Source: Rhodococcus sp. AW25M09
GTDB taxonomy: Bacteria > Actinomycetota > Actinomycetes > Mycobacteriales > Mycobacteriaceae
Length of the DNA stretch: 64,000 nt
Assembly: GCF_000333955.1 (NCBI RefSeq)
Contig: NZ_CAPS01000070.1
Coordinates: 35,523-99,522 of the forward strand
Direction of reading: 5' to 3'
This document shows, one piece after another, positions 10,377-20,244 of this stretch (the stretch's first letter is position 1; the number at the start of each line of letters is the position of its first letter). The notes under the pieces are model-generated. The model saw only the letters and a program-made list of their open reading frames with translations. It was not told where the DNA came from and did no database searches. Both the position numbers and the translations under genes were made by a program.

Positions 10377-10831
10377 AGGTTACGGCCTTCCTCGGCGTGG
10401 GCCACGGCGTCGACGACGATGTGGGAGAGGTGATCGTCGACCAGTCGGTACAGGACTTCGCGGCCGTTGCGTTCTCCACGCACCACGCCCGCCGCCTTGA
10501 GTACCCGAAGGTGTTGGCTGATCAACGGTTGGGTGACGCCGAGCGCGACGACCAGTTCGTGGACGCACCGCTCGGACTCACGCAGCTGCAGCACGATGGC
10601 GATCCGCACCGGGGCTGCGAGCGCGCGGAGGATGTCCCCGGCCGCGGCCAGGGTCTCCCTGGGTGGAATCGCAGCCGGGGGAGCAGCAGCGAACGGGTCG
10701 TCGGCATGCAACGGATGTTCGGGGTCTTGTTGATGGGTCGAGTCGGTCTCCACGAATCGAGCGGACATGGTTGCGGCCCCTTCGGTCACCGGCTGACTCC
10801 CGGCGAATTCTCTCTGCGCGATCGACTTCAT
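10373..10831 (-). CDS. smtB: ArsR/SmtB-family zinc-sensing repressor
   Basis: Winged-helix metal sensor (152 aa). The recognition helix region is VTQPLISQHLRVLKAAG. The C-terminal helix carries DDHLSHIVVDAVAHAEE, with the Asp/His...His/Glu spacing of the alpha-5 zinc site. In mycobacteria the SmtB homologue releases DNA when zinc binds and so derepresses zur. An internal ATG at codon 22 is an alternative start because the first 40 residues are low-complexity. An operator-like palindrome lies just upstream. Confidence 0.93.
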   Translation of the reverse strand: MKSIAQREFAGSQPVTEGAATMSARFVETDSTHQQDPEHPLHADDPFAAAPPAAIPPRETLAAAGDILRALAAPVRIAIVLQLRESERCVHELVVALGVTQPLISQHLRVLKAAGVVRGERNGREVLYRLVDDHLSHIVVDAVAHAEEGRNL

Positions 10832-10859
10832 GGCACCAGGTTAGTGCAGTTATCGTTAT

Positions 10860-10902
10860 TGCAAATCGTATTCATTGTGATATGCACAGGTGCGCATGTC
10901 AA
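10860..10902 (-). promoter_or_regulatory. smtB-zur promoter with operator-like palindrome
   Basis: Reading the minus strand, TTGACA (10897-10902) and CACAAT (10874-10879) are separated by 17 bases, a good -35/-10 pair. An imperfect inverted repeat TGCAAATC / GATATGCA spans 10860-10886 and covers the -10 box, the expected place for an SmtB operator. The rest of the 203-base divergent gap also holds a possible glyS -10, TAGTCT at 10946-10951. Confidence 0.6.
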
Positions 10903-11034
10903 TTTCCCCACCAGACCGCTGTTCGGTTTCACCCGCTGGGCCAGATAGTCTGATCAGGGCGAAAACCGCCCGCTTCACCCGCCATACGATGTGACCGACA
11001 GTCACGATGTAACCGAAGATGGAGAGCTCCGCCA

Positions 11035-12420
11035 GTGGCACCCAAGTCCAAAGTCGAAACCGTCGCCAACCTCGCCAAGCGCAGAGGCCTCGTCTACCAG
11101 TGCGGCGAGATCTACGGCGGTACCAAGTCGGCCTGGGATTACGGCCCGCTCGGCGTCGAGCTCAAGGACAACATCAAGAAGCAGTGGTGGCGCAACATGA
11201 TCACCAGCCGCGACGACACCGTCGGACTGGACTCCTCGGTGATCCTGCCTCGTGAGGTGTGGGAGGCCTCGGGCCACGTCGAGACGTTCTCCGACCCGCT
11301 CGTCGAGTCGCTGCACACGCACAAGCGCTACCGCGCCGATCACCTCATCGAGGCCTACGAGGACAAGCACGGTCACCCGCCGGAGAACGGCCTGGCCGAC
11401 ATCCGTGACCCCGAGACCGGTGAGCCCGGATCGTGGACCGAGCCGCGTGCGTTCTCGGGTCTGCTCAAGACCTTCCTCGGCCCGGTCGACAACGAGGAGG
11501 GCCTGCACTACCTGCGTCCCGAGACCGCACAGGGCATCTTCGTCAACTTCGCCAATGTACTGACCACCTCGCGAAAGAAGCCGCCGTTCGGCATCGGCCA
11601 GATCGGCAAGAGCTTCCGCAACGAGATCACTCCCGGAAACTTCATCTTCCGTACCCGTGAGTTCGAGCAGATGGAGATGGAATTCTTCGTCAAGCCGGGC
11701 GAGGACGAGCAGTGGCACGAGTACTGGATCGACTACCGCATGAAGTGGTACACCGATCTGGGCATCGATCCGGAAAACCTGCGCCTCTACGAGCACGCCA
11801 AAGAGAAGCTGTCGCACTACTCCAAGCGCACGGTCGACATCGAGTACAAGTTCGGCTTCCAAGGAGGTGCCTGGGGAGAGCTCGAGGGCGTCGCGAACCG
11901 CACCGACTACGACCTGTCGGTGCACTCGAAGGCGTCGGGCCAGGATCTGAGCTACTACGAGCAGGCCACCGATACTCGTTACACCCCGTACGTCATCGAG
12001 CCGGCCGCCGGTTTGACGCGTTCACTGATGGCCTTCCTCGTCGACGCGTACAGCGAGGACGAGGCTCCCAATGCCAAGGGCGGTGTCGACAAGCGGGTGG
12101 TGCTCAAGCTCGACCGCCGGCTGGCCCCGGTGAAGGTTGCGGTGCTCCCGCTCTCGCGTAACGCCGATCTGACGCCGAAGGCGAAGGATCTTGCACAGCA
12201 ACTGCGTCAGTACTGGAACGTCGAATTCGACGATGCCGGAGCGATCGGCCGGCGTTACCGTCGCCAGGACGAGATCGGTACCCCGTTCTGCATCACCGTC
12301 GATTTCGACACCCTCGACGACCATGCCGTCACCATCCGTGAACGCGACACGATGGCGCAGGAGCGAGTTGCTCTCGATCAGGTCGAGGGCTACATCGCGT
12401 CTCGTCTGATCGGCGCGTAG
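11035..12420 (+). CDS. glyS: Glycyl-tRNA synthetase (dimeric type)
   Basis: Class II aminoacyl-tRNA synthetase charging tRNA-Gly. It is the single-chain alpha2 form (461 aa). Motif 2 lies in [20 protein letters not shown], and the motif 3 region reads [14 protein letters not shown]. The C-terminal anticodon-binding domain follows from about residue 360. The start is GTG with GGAGAG at 11021-11026. An upstream TAGTCT suggests a leader of about 80 bases; I saw no T-box in it. Confidence 0.96.
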   Translation: MAPKSKVETVANLAKRRGLVYQCGEIYGGTKSAWDYGPLGVELKDNIKKQWWRNMITSRDDTVGLDSSVILPREVWEASGHVETFSDPLVESLHTHKRYRADHLIEAYEDKHGHPPENGLADIRDPETGEPGSWTEPRAFSGLLKTFLGPVDNEEGLHYLRPETAQGIFVNFANVLTTSRKKPPFGIGQIGKSFRNEITPGNFIFRTREFEQMEMEFFVKPGEDEQWHEYWIDYRMKWYTDLGIDPENLRLYEHAKEKLSHYSKRTVDIEYKFGFQGGAWGELEGVANRTDYDLSVHSKASGQDLSYYEQATDTRYTPYVIEPAAGLTRSLMAFLVDAYSEDEAPNAKGGVDKRVVLKLDRRLAPVKVAVLPLSRNADLTPKAKDLAQQLRQYWNVEFDDAGAIGRRYRRQDEIGTPFCITVDFDTLDDHAVTIRERDTMAQERVALDQVEGYIASRLIGA

Positions 12421-12438
12421 AGGACCTTCGGCAAACAG

Positions 12439-12473
12439 ACAGGCCCCGATCTCGAGACGAGATCGGGGCCTGT
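12439..12473. terminator. Bidirectional terminator hairpin after glyS
   Basis: A perfect 16-bp stem (ACAGGCCCCGATCTCG and its complement) closes a 3-base loop. It lies between the convergent ends of glyS and the TPM gene. There is no strong T tract. Confidence 0.85.
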
Positions 12474-12491
12474 CGTATGTCGGTCGACGCG

Positions 12492-14513
12492 TCAGAAGCG
12501 GCCGCCGCCACCGCCGAAGCCGCCGCCACCACCTCCACCGCCGAAGCCCCCGCCGCCGCCGCCGAATCCTCCTCCGCCGCCGCGTAGCACGCTGTTGATC
12601 AGGATTCCGCCGAGCACGGCTCCGGCAACGTTGCCGCCGCTACCACCGCCGCGCCGCCCGTGACGGTTCTCCCAGTTCTGCACGTCCGACTGGGCGATCT
12701 TCGACGCGCGCGAGGCCAATTGGCTGGCGGCATGCGCATGCTTGAGGGCCTCCTCCGGGTTCTCGGATTCGAGCTGACGAGCCGCAGCGAGATGCCGTTC
12801 GGCCTCGGACAATCGCGTTCGAGCATCGGCACCCACGCCGCCGCGGCGCGTCGAGATGTAATCCGCAGCAGCAGTGATCTGCGCCTGAGCGGCCGCGATA
12901 TCGCGATCCAGACGAGCTCGCAGCTGGTCCTCGGCGGCCTTCTCCGCCGACGCCTCGTCGACGATCTTCTCGAGTTCGGAATCGGCCTCGGAGAGGGCGG
13001 TGTAGCTGCCGAGCGGATCCGAGGACTGCGCCGTCTGCGCGTTCTTCAACGCCGCCTGCGCTGCAGTGATGGCCGACTGCAACTCGGCACCGCCGTGCTC
13101 GGCCAGGCCTCGGGCTTGCTCGATGTCGCGGCGGACGTCCTCGATGGCGTCGGGCAGCGTGGCGATGGCGTGCCGGATGTCGTCGCGAGCATGGTCGACG
13201 CCATCGAGCAGCGTCCTGGCCTGCTCGACGGCCCGTTCGGCAGTACGAATCGCGGACACTGCCGGACCCTGCTTTCCGGGCGGTAGCGCCGCAGCTGCGC
13301 GACCTGCTTCGATGTTCTCTTCGGCCAGCGCGACGCGATCCTCGGCCATCGTGACGTTGTCTGCGATGGAGTTCAACGCCGTCTGGGAGAATTCCGAATG
13401 CAGTTGCTCGAGGAGCTCTTTCGACCGAGGGATTCGCACGGTGAGGCCGACGATCGTCTGGGTGAGTTCGTCGAGGTGTGATCCGGCGTTCATCACCAGG
13501 TCTCGGAAGCCGTCGAATTCCTCGACGCGCGAATCGAGTTCGTTGTCGGCCTGACCGCACGAGCTGATGATCTCGACGAGCATCGCCCGTCGCTGATCCG
13601 GGGTTTCGGGAATGGCGTCGTCGAGGCGTTGCCGGATCTCGAAGGCGGATGCGAGTGCTTTCTTGGCGTTGTCGTGGGCGGCGATGAACGGTGCGGCGGC
13701 CGAGTCTCCGAATTCGCCTCGGGCGAGCGTCAGTTCTTCTTCGCTTGCTCGGACTGCGTTGTCGGTCTCGATCAGGATTTCCTTGGCACGGGTGTCGAGA
13801 ACGTCGACCGGGAATCGGGCCAAGGCGGCCGGGTCACTCGGGTCGATCTCGGCAATCGCCTCGACCTCGGCGGCGACGCGGGCCTTCTTGCGCCGCGACG
13901 AGTAGACAACGGCTCCGCCGCCCGCCACTGCCAAGGCTCCGACGCCGATCAGCAGCGGTGCGGACGATCCACCGCTGCCGCTCGAGGCGTAGGCATCGCC
14001 CAGTGCACCGGCCGCCGCGATCGCGGCACCGGACCAATCCTCCTCGCGCAGTGCGGGTTCGAGATCGTTGACTCGAATGTCGTCCTGCTCGGCTGTGGTG
14101 ACCTGCGACAGCCCGGTGTTCACGGCAAGGTAGTACGAACTGTCGACTGTCGCCACCGCGAGGAGGACGTCACGCTGACCGAGGTCGCTTCGCTGGTAGG
14201 TCTGCTCGGCCCAGTTCGCGGCCGACATGTTGTCAAAATCCGCAACATAGGTGACCCACAAGCGAAGCTGGCTGCTGCCGTAGAGGTCGTCGATGGAGGT
14301 TTGCACCTCGGCCGTCGAGTCGGAGTCGAGTGCCTGGACGTTGTCGGTGATCTGCGTGGCCAGGCGCGAGGGTGCCTCGGCCGAGGCAATTCCGGGAGCC
14401 AGGAGTACCGCAAAGAACAAGGTCAGGGCACCTGTTGCGGTGAGGCGACGGAATCGATGAACCGACCTACGGACAACTGTGGCGCTGGAATGCCGCCGGT
14501 GCTGGACTGCCAT
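12492..14513 (-). CDS. TPM-domain membrane protein with coiled coil and Gly-rich tail
   Basis: A 673-residue envelope protein resembling mycobacterial Rv2345. It has an N-terminal signal/anchor (TGALTLFFAVLLAPGIASAEA), a TPM_phosphatase domain outside the membrane, a transmembrane helix (LLIGVGALAVAGGGAVVY), and then about 350 residues of Ala/Glu/Arg-rich coiled coil. The C-terminal 40 residues are almost only Gly and Phe. Function is unknown; TPM proteins are proposed in photosystem or envelope repair. I chose the ATG at 14513: longer starts would run over the divergent ABC gene, and TAGATT lies 7 bases upstream. Confidence 0.85.
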   Translation of the reverse strand: MAVQHRRHSSATVVRRSVHRFRRLTATGALTLFFAVLLAPGIASAEAPSRLATQITDNVQALDSDSTAEVQTSIDDLYGSSQLRLWVTYVADFDNMSAANWAEQTYQRSDLGQRDVLLAVATVDSSYYLAVNTGLSQVTTAEQDDIRVNDLEPALREEDWSGAAIAAAGALGDAYASSGSGGSSAPLLIGVGALAVAGGGAVVYSSRRKKARVAAEVEAIAEIDPSDPAALARFPVDVLDTRAKEILIETDNAVRASEEELTLARGEFGDSAAAPFIAAHDNAKKALASAFEIRQRLDDAIPETPDQRRAMLVEIISSCGQADNELDSRVEEFDGFRDLVMNAGSHLDELTQTIVGLTVRIPRSKELLEQLHSEFSQTALNSIADNVTMAEDRVALAEENIEAGRAAAALPPGKQGPAVSAIRTAERAVEQARTLLDGVDHARDDIRHAIATLPDAIEDVRRDIEQARGLAEHGGAELQSAITAAQAALKNAQTAQSSDPLGSYTALSEADSELEKIVDEASAEKAAEDQLRARLDRDIAAAQAQITAAADYISTRRGGVGADARTRLSEAERHLAAARQLESENPEEALKHAHAASQLASRASKIAQSDVQNWENRHGRRGGGSGGNVAGAVLGGILINSVLRGGGGGFGGGGGGFGGGGGGGGFGGGGGRF

Positions 14514-14526
14514 GCGTTGAAATCTA
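14514..14526 (-). promoter_or_regulatory. Probable leaderless -10 of the TPM gene
   Basis: TAGATT on the minus strand lies 7 bases before ATG 14513. The other 109 bases of this divergent gap show no clear operator. Confidence 0.55.
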
Positions 14527-14635
14527 CCGGCTGGGTGGTGTCCGAATCGAGCAGGTCGATCCATGACAGTTGTCATCGTGCAATCGTGACGCTCGGACGA
14601 GGTCGACGCTGTTCGCTCGGAGCAGAGTGATTCCC

Positions 14636-15565
14636 ATGACCACAACGAAGGCAGTCGAACTGCGAGACGTCACCAAGACCTACGGCTCGGTCCGGGCGGT
14701 GGACGGGCTCAGCCTGTCCATCGAACCGGGCGAAGTCGTCGCGTTCCTCGGACCCAACGGTGCGGGAAAGACGACGACCATCGACATGATGCTCGGGCTC
14801 GCGGCACCGACGACCGGTTCGGTGTCGGTGTTCGGGGGAACCCCCGCCGATGCCATCGCCCAGGGCCGTATCTCGGCCGTGATGCAGACCGGTGGCTTGC
14901 TCCGTGATCTCACAGTCCGCGAAACCGTCGAGCTGACCGCGGCGCTCTTTGCCCACACCCGGTCGGTGAAGGAAGTACTGACCCGGGCGGGTATCGCCGA
15001 CATCGGAGACCGCCGAGTCGCGAAATGCTCCGGCGGTCAGCAGCAACGACTGCGGTTTGCGCTCGCACTGCTGCCCGATCCTGATCTGCTGGTGCTGGAC
15101 GAGCCGACCACCGGCATGGACGTCGAGGGGCGCCGCGACTTCTGGAACGCTATTCGCCAGGACGCCAGCACCGGTCGAACGGTCCTCTTCGCCACCCACT
15201 ACCTCGACGAAGCCGATGCCTACGCCGACCGCATCGTGCTGGTGCGGCACGGCAAGATCGTCGCCGACGGCAGCGCCACCGAGGTGAAGAACCTGGCCGC
15301 AGGACGCACCGTCACTGCTACGTTGCCCGGCGTTGACCAGTCGATGTTGCTCGCGCTGCCCGGGGTGGACCGCGTCGAAACTCGTGGTGATCGGGTCATC
15401 GTGCACGGACGCGACTCCGATGCCGTGGCCCGATACCTGCTGAACGACGCGCAGGCGACGGACCTCGAGATCGTCTCGAGAAACCTCGAAGACGCGTTCC
15501 TTGCCCTGACCACCGATTCTGAAAACGACCCAGCCGAAAACGACCTCGCCGGGAGCATCCGATGA
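14636..15565 (+). CDS. ABC exporter ATP-binding protein (ABC-2 type)
   Basis: Cytoplasmic ATPase of an exporter (309 aa). Walker A is GPNGAGKTTT, the signature CSGGQQQ and Walker B LLVLDEPTTGMD. The sequence type is that of daunorubicin/multidrug ABC-2 systems. The ATG at 14636 was preferred over a start 66 bases earlier because it begins just before the conserved first strand (MTTTKAVELRDVTKTYG). The stop overlaps the permease start by 4 bases. The permease and the two-component genes that follow suggest a drug- or envelope-stress-responsive pump. Confidence 0.93.
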   Translation: MTTTKAVELRDVTKTYGSVRAVDGLSLSIEPGEVVAFLGPNGAGKTTTIDMMLGLAAPTTGSVSVFGGTPADAIAQGRISAVMQTGGLLRDLTVRETVELTAALFAHTRSVKEVLTRAGIADIGDRRVAKCSGGQQQRLRFALALLPDPDLLVLDEPTTGMDVEGRRDFWNAIRQDASTGRTVLFATHYLDEADAYADRIVLVRHGKIVADGSATEVKNLAAGRTVTATLPGVDQSMLLALPGVDRVETRGDRVIVHGRDSDAVARYLLNDAQATDLEIVSRNLEDAFLALTTDSENDPAENDLAGSIR

Positions 15566-16365
15566 CCACTACCACTGCGTCCACAACCACCCGCACTCCT
15601 GCCAGAGCCGTTGCCTGGGGCGGATTTTCGCCGACGTTCCTCGGACTGGAAATTCGCAGACTGTTCCGCAACAAGCGGACTCTGATCTTCACCTTGGTGA
15701 TGCCGCCGGTGTTCTTCGTCATCTTCGGTACGCAGTCCGACTTCAAGTCCGACTACTCCTTCGCCCATGGCAATGTCACCGGCTACATCGCCATCAGCAT
15801 GGCGGTCTACGGAGCTATGCTCGCCACCACCAGCGGGGGAGCGATGGTCTCGGTCGAACGCGCGCAGGGGTGGAGCCGGCAACTTCGGCTGACTCCGCTC
15901 GAGCCCGTCGCGTACATCATCACCAAGGTCCTCGTGGCCATGACGATGGGTGCCGCCGCGATCGTCGTGGTGTTCGTCGTCGCGAAGTTCTTCGGAGCCG
16001 ACATGCCGATCTGGGTGTGGCTCGCCTGCGGAGTGATCGCGTGGCTCGGATCTGCGGTGTTCGCCGCGTTCGGGCTGTTCATGGGGTATCTGTTGCCCTC
16101 GGAGAACGTCATGCAGATCCTCGGACCGGTGCTGGCACTCCTGGCGCTGGCCGGTGGCCTGTTCGTCCCCCTCGGGGACGGTGGCTGGTTCCCGATGCTC
16201 GCCCAGTTCACCCCGCTCTACGGCCTGGCGACGGTGGCCCGGGCACCGTTCACCTCGGCGGAGCTCGGAACCCTCGCTATCGCCGTGGTCAATCTGGTGG
16301 TGTGGGCGGCAGTGTTCATCGCCGGAGCTGCCCTGCTGTTCCGGAAAGACACCAAGCGTGCCTGA
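15562..16365 (+). CDS. ABC-2 type permease
   Basis: Integral membrane subunit (267 aa) with about six hydrophobic helices, starting near residue 45 (LIFTLVMPPVFFVIFG). The ABC-2 signature region includes GYLLPSENVMQILGP. It partners the preceding ATPase (ATGA overlap). Forty-six bases separate it from the sensor kinase, so the four genes are probably one operon. Substrate unknown. Confidence 0.9.
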   Translation: MTTTTASTTTRTPARAVAWGGFSPTFLGLEIRRLFRNKRTLIFTLVMPPVFFVIFGTQSDFKSDYSFAHGNVTGYIAISMAVYGAMLATTSGGAMVSVERAQGWSRQLRLTPLEPVAYIITKVLVAMTMGAAAIVVVFVVAKFFGADMPIWVWLACGVIAWLGSAVFAAFGLFMGYLLPSENVMQILGPVLALLALAGGLFVPLGDGGWFPMLAQFTPLYGLATVARAPFTSAELGTLAIAVVNLVVWAAVFIAGAALLFRKDTKRA

Positions 16366-16411
16366 CGCGCAAACCTCTGATCGTGTCGCCCACGGGGATA
16401 CCGTGGGCGAC

Positions 16412-17527
16412 ATGACCACGTTCACCGCCGACCTGCCCGAGGGGCGGGTCTGGCGATTCGGCTGGATGTTCGGGGCCATCTGGCTGATCTACCTGATCTA
16501 TCCGCTGAACGAGATCCTTGCGTTGGGGTCGATGGCAGCGCGCGTGACCGGAATAGCTGCGATCATCGGCTTCGCCGTCGTGTTCACGACCACCTTCTGG
16601 CGCTTCCGCAACGGCCACCGCCGAGGACATCCGCTGCCGACGTCGCAGGCATGGATTGCGCTCGCGGAGATGGCTGTGCTGACCGCGGCGATGTGTGCCC
16701 TCATCGGAACCACCGGGTTCGGGGCGACGGTGTACATCGCGGTTCTGGCGATGATGACTCTTCCGGTACGGCACGCGTGGGCGTTGGTCGCGGCGATGGC
16801 GGTAGTTGTCGAATTCACACCCCGCGCCGTCTCGTCCTGGGTGCCCGACAACTTCTTCGCCTTCCAGTTGCTGATCAGCGCCGCCGCGGCGTGGGGCATC
16901 ACCCAGGTATTTCAACGCAACCACGAACTGGCGGTAGCGCGGCAACAACTGGCAGATCTGGCCATCGTCGCCGAACGCGAGCGCATGAGCCGCGACGTCC
17001 ACGACATTCTCGGCCACTCCCTGACCGTCATCACCGTCAAGAGCGAACTGGCCGGGCGTCTGATCGATCTCGACCCCGCCCGCGCAGCCGTCGAGATCGC
17101 CGAACTGGAAACTCTTGCGCGGCAAGCGCTTGCCGATGTTCGCAGCACCGTCGGCGGCATGCGGCAGATCGATGTCGGTACCGAATTGGCGAGTGCGCGT
17201 ACGGCTCTGACCGCAGCGGGGATCGCGGCCGATCTTCCCGCCGACGCCGATCTGGTGCCGCTGCGGCACCGCGAACTCTTCGGTTGGGTGCTCCGGGAAG
17301 CGGTGACCAACGTGGTGCGACATTCCAGCGCACGGCGCTGCCGGGTGACGCTGACGTCGTCGAGCATCTCGATCGTGGACGACGGAGTAGGACCTGCCGG
17401 CGACGGCTGCGATACCGGGGGCAACGGTCTACGAGGCATCGGTGAACGAGTGACGGCCGCGGGTGGTTCACTGACGATCGCCCGGGTGTCGACAGGCGGA
17501 TTCAAGGTGGAGGTCTCGGCAGAATGA
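16412..17527 (+). CDS. Sensor histidine kinase (HisKA_3, NarL/DesK-like)
   Basis: Membrane sensor kinase of 371 residues. Four to six hydrophobic helices occupy residues 15-165. The dimerisation domain carries RDVHDILGHS with phospho-acceptor His197. The ATPase domain has NVVRHS (N box) and DDGVG (G box). The large membrane part with almost no extracellular loop resembles intramembrane sensors that work with ABC exporters. A short upstream extension (GTG 16403) is possible. Confidence 0.92.
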   Translation: MTTFTADLPEGRVWRFGWMFGAIWLIYLIYPLNEILALGSMAARVTGIAAIIGFAVVFTTTFWRFRNGHRRGHPLPTSQAWIALAEMAVLTAAMCALIGTTGFGATVYIAVLAMMTLPVRHAWALVAAMAVVVEFTPRAVSSWVPDNFFAFQLLISAAAAWGITQVFQRNHELAVARQQLADLAIVAERERMSRDVHDILGHSLTVITVKSELAGRLIDLDPARAAVEIAELETLARQALADVRSTVGGMRQIDVGTELASARTALTAAGIAADLPADADLVPLRHRELFGWVLREAVTNVVRHSSARRCRVTLTSSSISIVDDGVGPAGDGCDTGGNGLRGIGERVTAAGGSLTIARVSTGGFKVEVSAE

Positions 17528-18132
17528 GCATCAGGCTGTTGTTGGCCGACGACCAGGCGCTGGTGCGGGGTGCACTTGCAGCTCTGCTGGGGCTCGAGCA
17601 CGATCTCGACGTCGTCGCCGAGGTGGGTCGCGGCGACGAAGTGGTCGCGGCGGTCCTCGAACACCGGCCCGATGTCGTGCTGCTCGACGTGGAGATGCCG
17701 GGAAAGAACGGTATCGACGTCGCCGGCGAGCTGGCGCTGGTTGCGCCCGAGTCCAGGGTGCTGATCGTCACCACCTTCGGTCGGCCCGGCTATCTGCGTC
17801 GTGCGATCGACGCGGGGGCATCGGGATTCGTGGTCAAGGACACCCCTGCCAAGCAGCTGGCCGACGCCGTTCGGCGCGTGCACATGGGACTGCGCGTGGT
17901 CGATCCGACGCTGGCGACCGAGACCCTCACCGACGGTATTTCGCCGCTGACGGCCCGTGAGCAGGAAGTTCTTCGCGCAGCTGCGCAGGGCGGGACGGCC
18001 GGCTCGATCGCTGCCACGGTGCACCTGTCGGAGGGGACGGTGCGCAATCACCTGTCCTCGGCGATCGGTAAGACCGGCACCAGCACCCGTGCCGAAGCGG
18101 TCCGGGTGGCCGAGGCCCGCGGGTGGCTGTAG
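17524..18132 (+). CDS. NarL/LuxR-family response regulator
   Basis: Two-domain regulator (202 aa). The receiver has acidic DD at 9-10, phospho-acceptor Asp55 in LLDVEMPG and a conserved Lys in VVKD. The C-terminal LuxR-type helix-turn-helix starts near residue 138 (LTAREQEVLRAA). It overlaps the kinase stop by 4 bases and is its cognate partner. The likely target is the ABC operon itself. Confidence 0.94.
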   Translation: MSIRLLLADDQALVRGALAALLGLEHDLDVVAEVGRGDEVVAAVLEHRPDVVLLDVEMPGKNGIDVAGELALVAPESRVLIVTTFGRPGYLRRAIDAGASGFVVKDTPAKQLADAVRRVHMGLRVVDPTLATETLTDGISPLTAREQEVLRAAAQGGTAGSIAATVHLSEGTVRNHLSSAIGKTGTSTRAEAVRVAEARGWL

Positions 18133-18199
18133 ATCCCACGAACGATCCCACGAGGCGCGCCGTGACCGTCTCGATGCTCGGGCCTGGCAAACTCGAGGT

Positions 18200-18916
18200 G
18201 TGAATTCAACTCTCGACCGAGATTCGTACGGCGATCCGTACGACGATCGGTATGCCTCGGACCCCGGTCCCGAGCGCCTGGGCTTCTTCGGAACGCTCGG
18301 ACGCTGGACCGGTCGCCTGGTCGCGGGAGTGATCCTGATGGCGGTGGTGCTGGTCGCCGGAACAGCAGTCCGCGTATGGCAGGTTGCTCGCATCGACGAC
18401 TACTCCAAGGCGGACGCCATCGTCGTACTCGGCGCGGCCCAGTACAGCGGTACCCCTTCCACGGTGTTCGAGGCCCGTCTGTCGCAGGCCGCATCACTGT
18501 ACGAGCGGGGCATCGCACCGGAAATCGTCACCGTCGGCGGCAAACAGGAAGGCGACCTCTTCACCGAGGCCGCGTCGGGCCGCAACTATCTGATCGACCA
18601 GGGCGTACCCGCGGACGCGATCGTGGCCGTCGAGACCGGCTCGGACACCCTGCAAAGCATCGAGGCAGTGAGCGACACACTCCGTGAGCAGGGCAAGTCG
18701 TCGGTGGTGCTGGTCAGTGATCCGTGGCATTCGCTGCGCACTCGAACCATGGCACGCGATGCCGGACTCGACGCGTGGACCTCACCGACCCGCACCGGCC
18801 CGGCGGTCTATACCAGGGAATCGCAGGCACACGGGATCGCCAGGGAAACGGGCGCTTTGCTGTGGTACCAGCTGACTCACTTCACCGCAGACTTCTCCTA
18901 CACGGCAGGCCAGTGA
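18200..18916 (+). CDS. YdcF/SanA-like DUF218 membrane protein
   Basis: A 238-residue protein with a charged N-terminal tail, one transmembrane helix ([17 protein letters not shown], about residues 39-55) and a DUF218 domain ([12 protein letters not shown]...GGKQEGD...[13 protein letters not shown]). DUF218 proteins such as SanA and ElyC affect envelope integrity and polyprenyl-carrier metabolism; the catalytic role is unclear. The GTG start at 18200 was chosen because upstream sequence belongs to the response-regulator end. The dgt start follows 1 base after the stop. Confidence 0.85.
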   Translation: MNSTLDRDSYGDPYDDRYASDPGPERLGFFGTLGRWTGRLVAGVILMAVVLVAGTAVRVWQVARIDDYSKADAIVVLGAAQYSGTPSTVFEARLSQAASLYERGIAPEIVTVGGKQEGDLFTEAASGRNYLIDQGVPADAIVAVETGSDTLQSIEAVSDTLREQGKSSVVLVSDPWHSLRTRTMARDAGLDAWTSPTRTGPAVYTRESQAHGIARETGALLWYQLTHFTADFSYTAGQ

Positions 18917-18917
18917 C

Positions 18918-20192
18918 ATGACCGGCACCTACTCGGCGCACGACGTCGAACGATTCGTCCCCGAACCCCCGAAGACGGCGGGACTGAAACCGGGCACAGA
19001 CAACGCCTCGCATCGAAGTGCGTTCGCACGCGACCGGGCGCGGGTGCTGCACTGCGCTGCACTGCGCCGGCTCGCCGACAAGACTCAGGTGACCGGGCCG
19101 CGGGACGGAGACACCCCGCGCACTCGGTTGACGCACTCGCTCGAAGTGGCGCAGATCGGCCGCAGCATCGCCGAAGGCATCGGTAGTGACCCCGATCTGG
19201 TCGACCTCGCGGGGTTGGCACACGACATCGGTCATCCGCCGTACGGCCACAACGGCGAACGCGCCCTCGACGAAGTGGCCGAGGACTGTGGTGGATTCGA
19301 GGGCAACGCGCAGAACCTGCGCATTCTCACCGGACTCGAGCCGAAGATCCTCGACGCCGAGGGTCGCAGCGCGGGATTGAACCTGACCCGAGCCTCCCTC
19401 GATGCCGCGACCAAGTATCCGTGGATCCGGCCGGCCCCCGGCGCGAAATTCGGTGCCTACGACGACGACTCCGCCATTCTGACCTGGGTTCGCAGCGGTG
19501 CACCGGACAGGCACAAGTGCCTCGAAGCGCAGAGCATGGACTGGTCCGATGACGTCGCCTACTCGGTACACGACGTCGAGGACGGTGTGATCGACGCCCG
19601 AATCGACCTTCGTGCGCTGTCCGATCCGATCGAGCAACGCGCCCTCGCCGAACTCGGCGTCTCGGAATTCCGGGGACTCGACGTCGAGGAGTTGATCGAA
19701 GCTGCGAACCGGTTGTCGAGGATGCCCGTCGTGGTTGCGGTCGGACGCTACGACGGCACCCTCGCCGCGTCGGTCGCGCTCAAGCACATGACCAGTGAAC
19801 TCGTCGGGCGCTTCGCCACCGCGGCCATCGAGGGCACCCGTGAGAAGTACGGCACCGCGCCGCTGAGCCGATACGACGCCGACCTCGTGGTGCCGTCGAT
19901 CGTCGGTTCGGAAGTGGCGCTGCTCAAGACCATGGCGCTGCGGTACGTGATGTCCGATGCCGGCCACAAGATCCGCCAGGAGCGCCAACGCGACCGTATC
20001 CACCGCGTCGCCGAATGGTTGCTGCGCTCGGCTCCGGGAGAGCTGGATCCCATCCTGGTTCCCGCCTGGCAGCGCGCTGCCAGCGACGCCGAGCGAACCC
20101 GAGTGGTCGTCGACCAGATCGCCTCGTACACCGAAAGCCGACTCGAACTGATCGACAAGCGCTCACTGGGAGCTCAGGCCAGCTGGGGCTGA
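18918..20192 (+). CDS. dgt: dGTP triphosphohydrolase
   Basis: HD-domain phosphohydrolase that splits dGTP (and often other dNTPs) to nucleoside and triphosphate, adjusting DNA precursor pools. Metal ligands are visible as [11 protein letters not shown] and [15 protein letters not shown]. The length of 424 residues fits the bacterial dGTPase-like family. It is adjacent to dnaG, as in mycobacteria, which suits a replication role. Confidence 0.94.
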   Translation: MTGTYSAHDVERFVPEPPKTAGLKPGTDNASHRSAFARDRARVLHCAALRRLADKTQVTGPRDGDTPRTRLTHSLEVAQIGRSIAEGIGSDPDLVDLAGLAHDIGHPPYGHNGERALDEVAEDCGGFEGNAQNLRILTGLEPKILDAEGRSAGLNLTRASLDAATKYPWIRPAPGAKFGAYDDDSAILTWVRSGAPDRHKCLEAQSMDWSDDVAYSVHDVEDGVIDARIDLRALSDPIEQRALAELGVSEFRGLDVEELIEAANRLSRMPVVVAVGRYDGTLAASVALKHMTSELVGRFATAAIEGTREKYGTAPLSRYDADLVVPSIVGSEVALLKTMALRYVMSDAGHKIRQERQRDRIHRVAEWLLRSAPGELDPILVPAWQRAASDAERTRVVVDQIASYTESRLELIDKRSLGAQASWG

Positions 20193-20232
20193 TCGCGCCG
20201 CGGACCGAATATGGGTAGGTCCGGAACGGGAC

Positions 20233-20244
20233 TAGACTGCCCTC
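20233..20244 (+). promoter_or_regulatory. Leaderless promoter -10 of dnaG
   Basis: TAGACT at 20233-20238 lies 6 bases before the GTG start of dnaG, and there is no Shine-Dalgarno sequence. Confidence 0.6.

Noticed and set aside
10946..11034. Possible T-box leader before glyS
   Set aside because: The leader is short and lacks specifier-loop and antiterminator motifs.
18133..18160. Direct repeat GATCCCACGA after the response regulator
   Set aside because: Two short copies with no further context; probably chance.
20205..20235. GGAAC motif before dnaG as an ECF sigma -35
   Set aside because: No matching GTT element at the right distance; TAGACT next to the start explains the promoter better.
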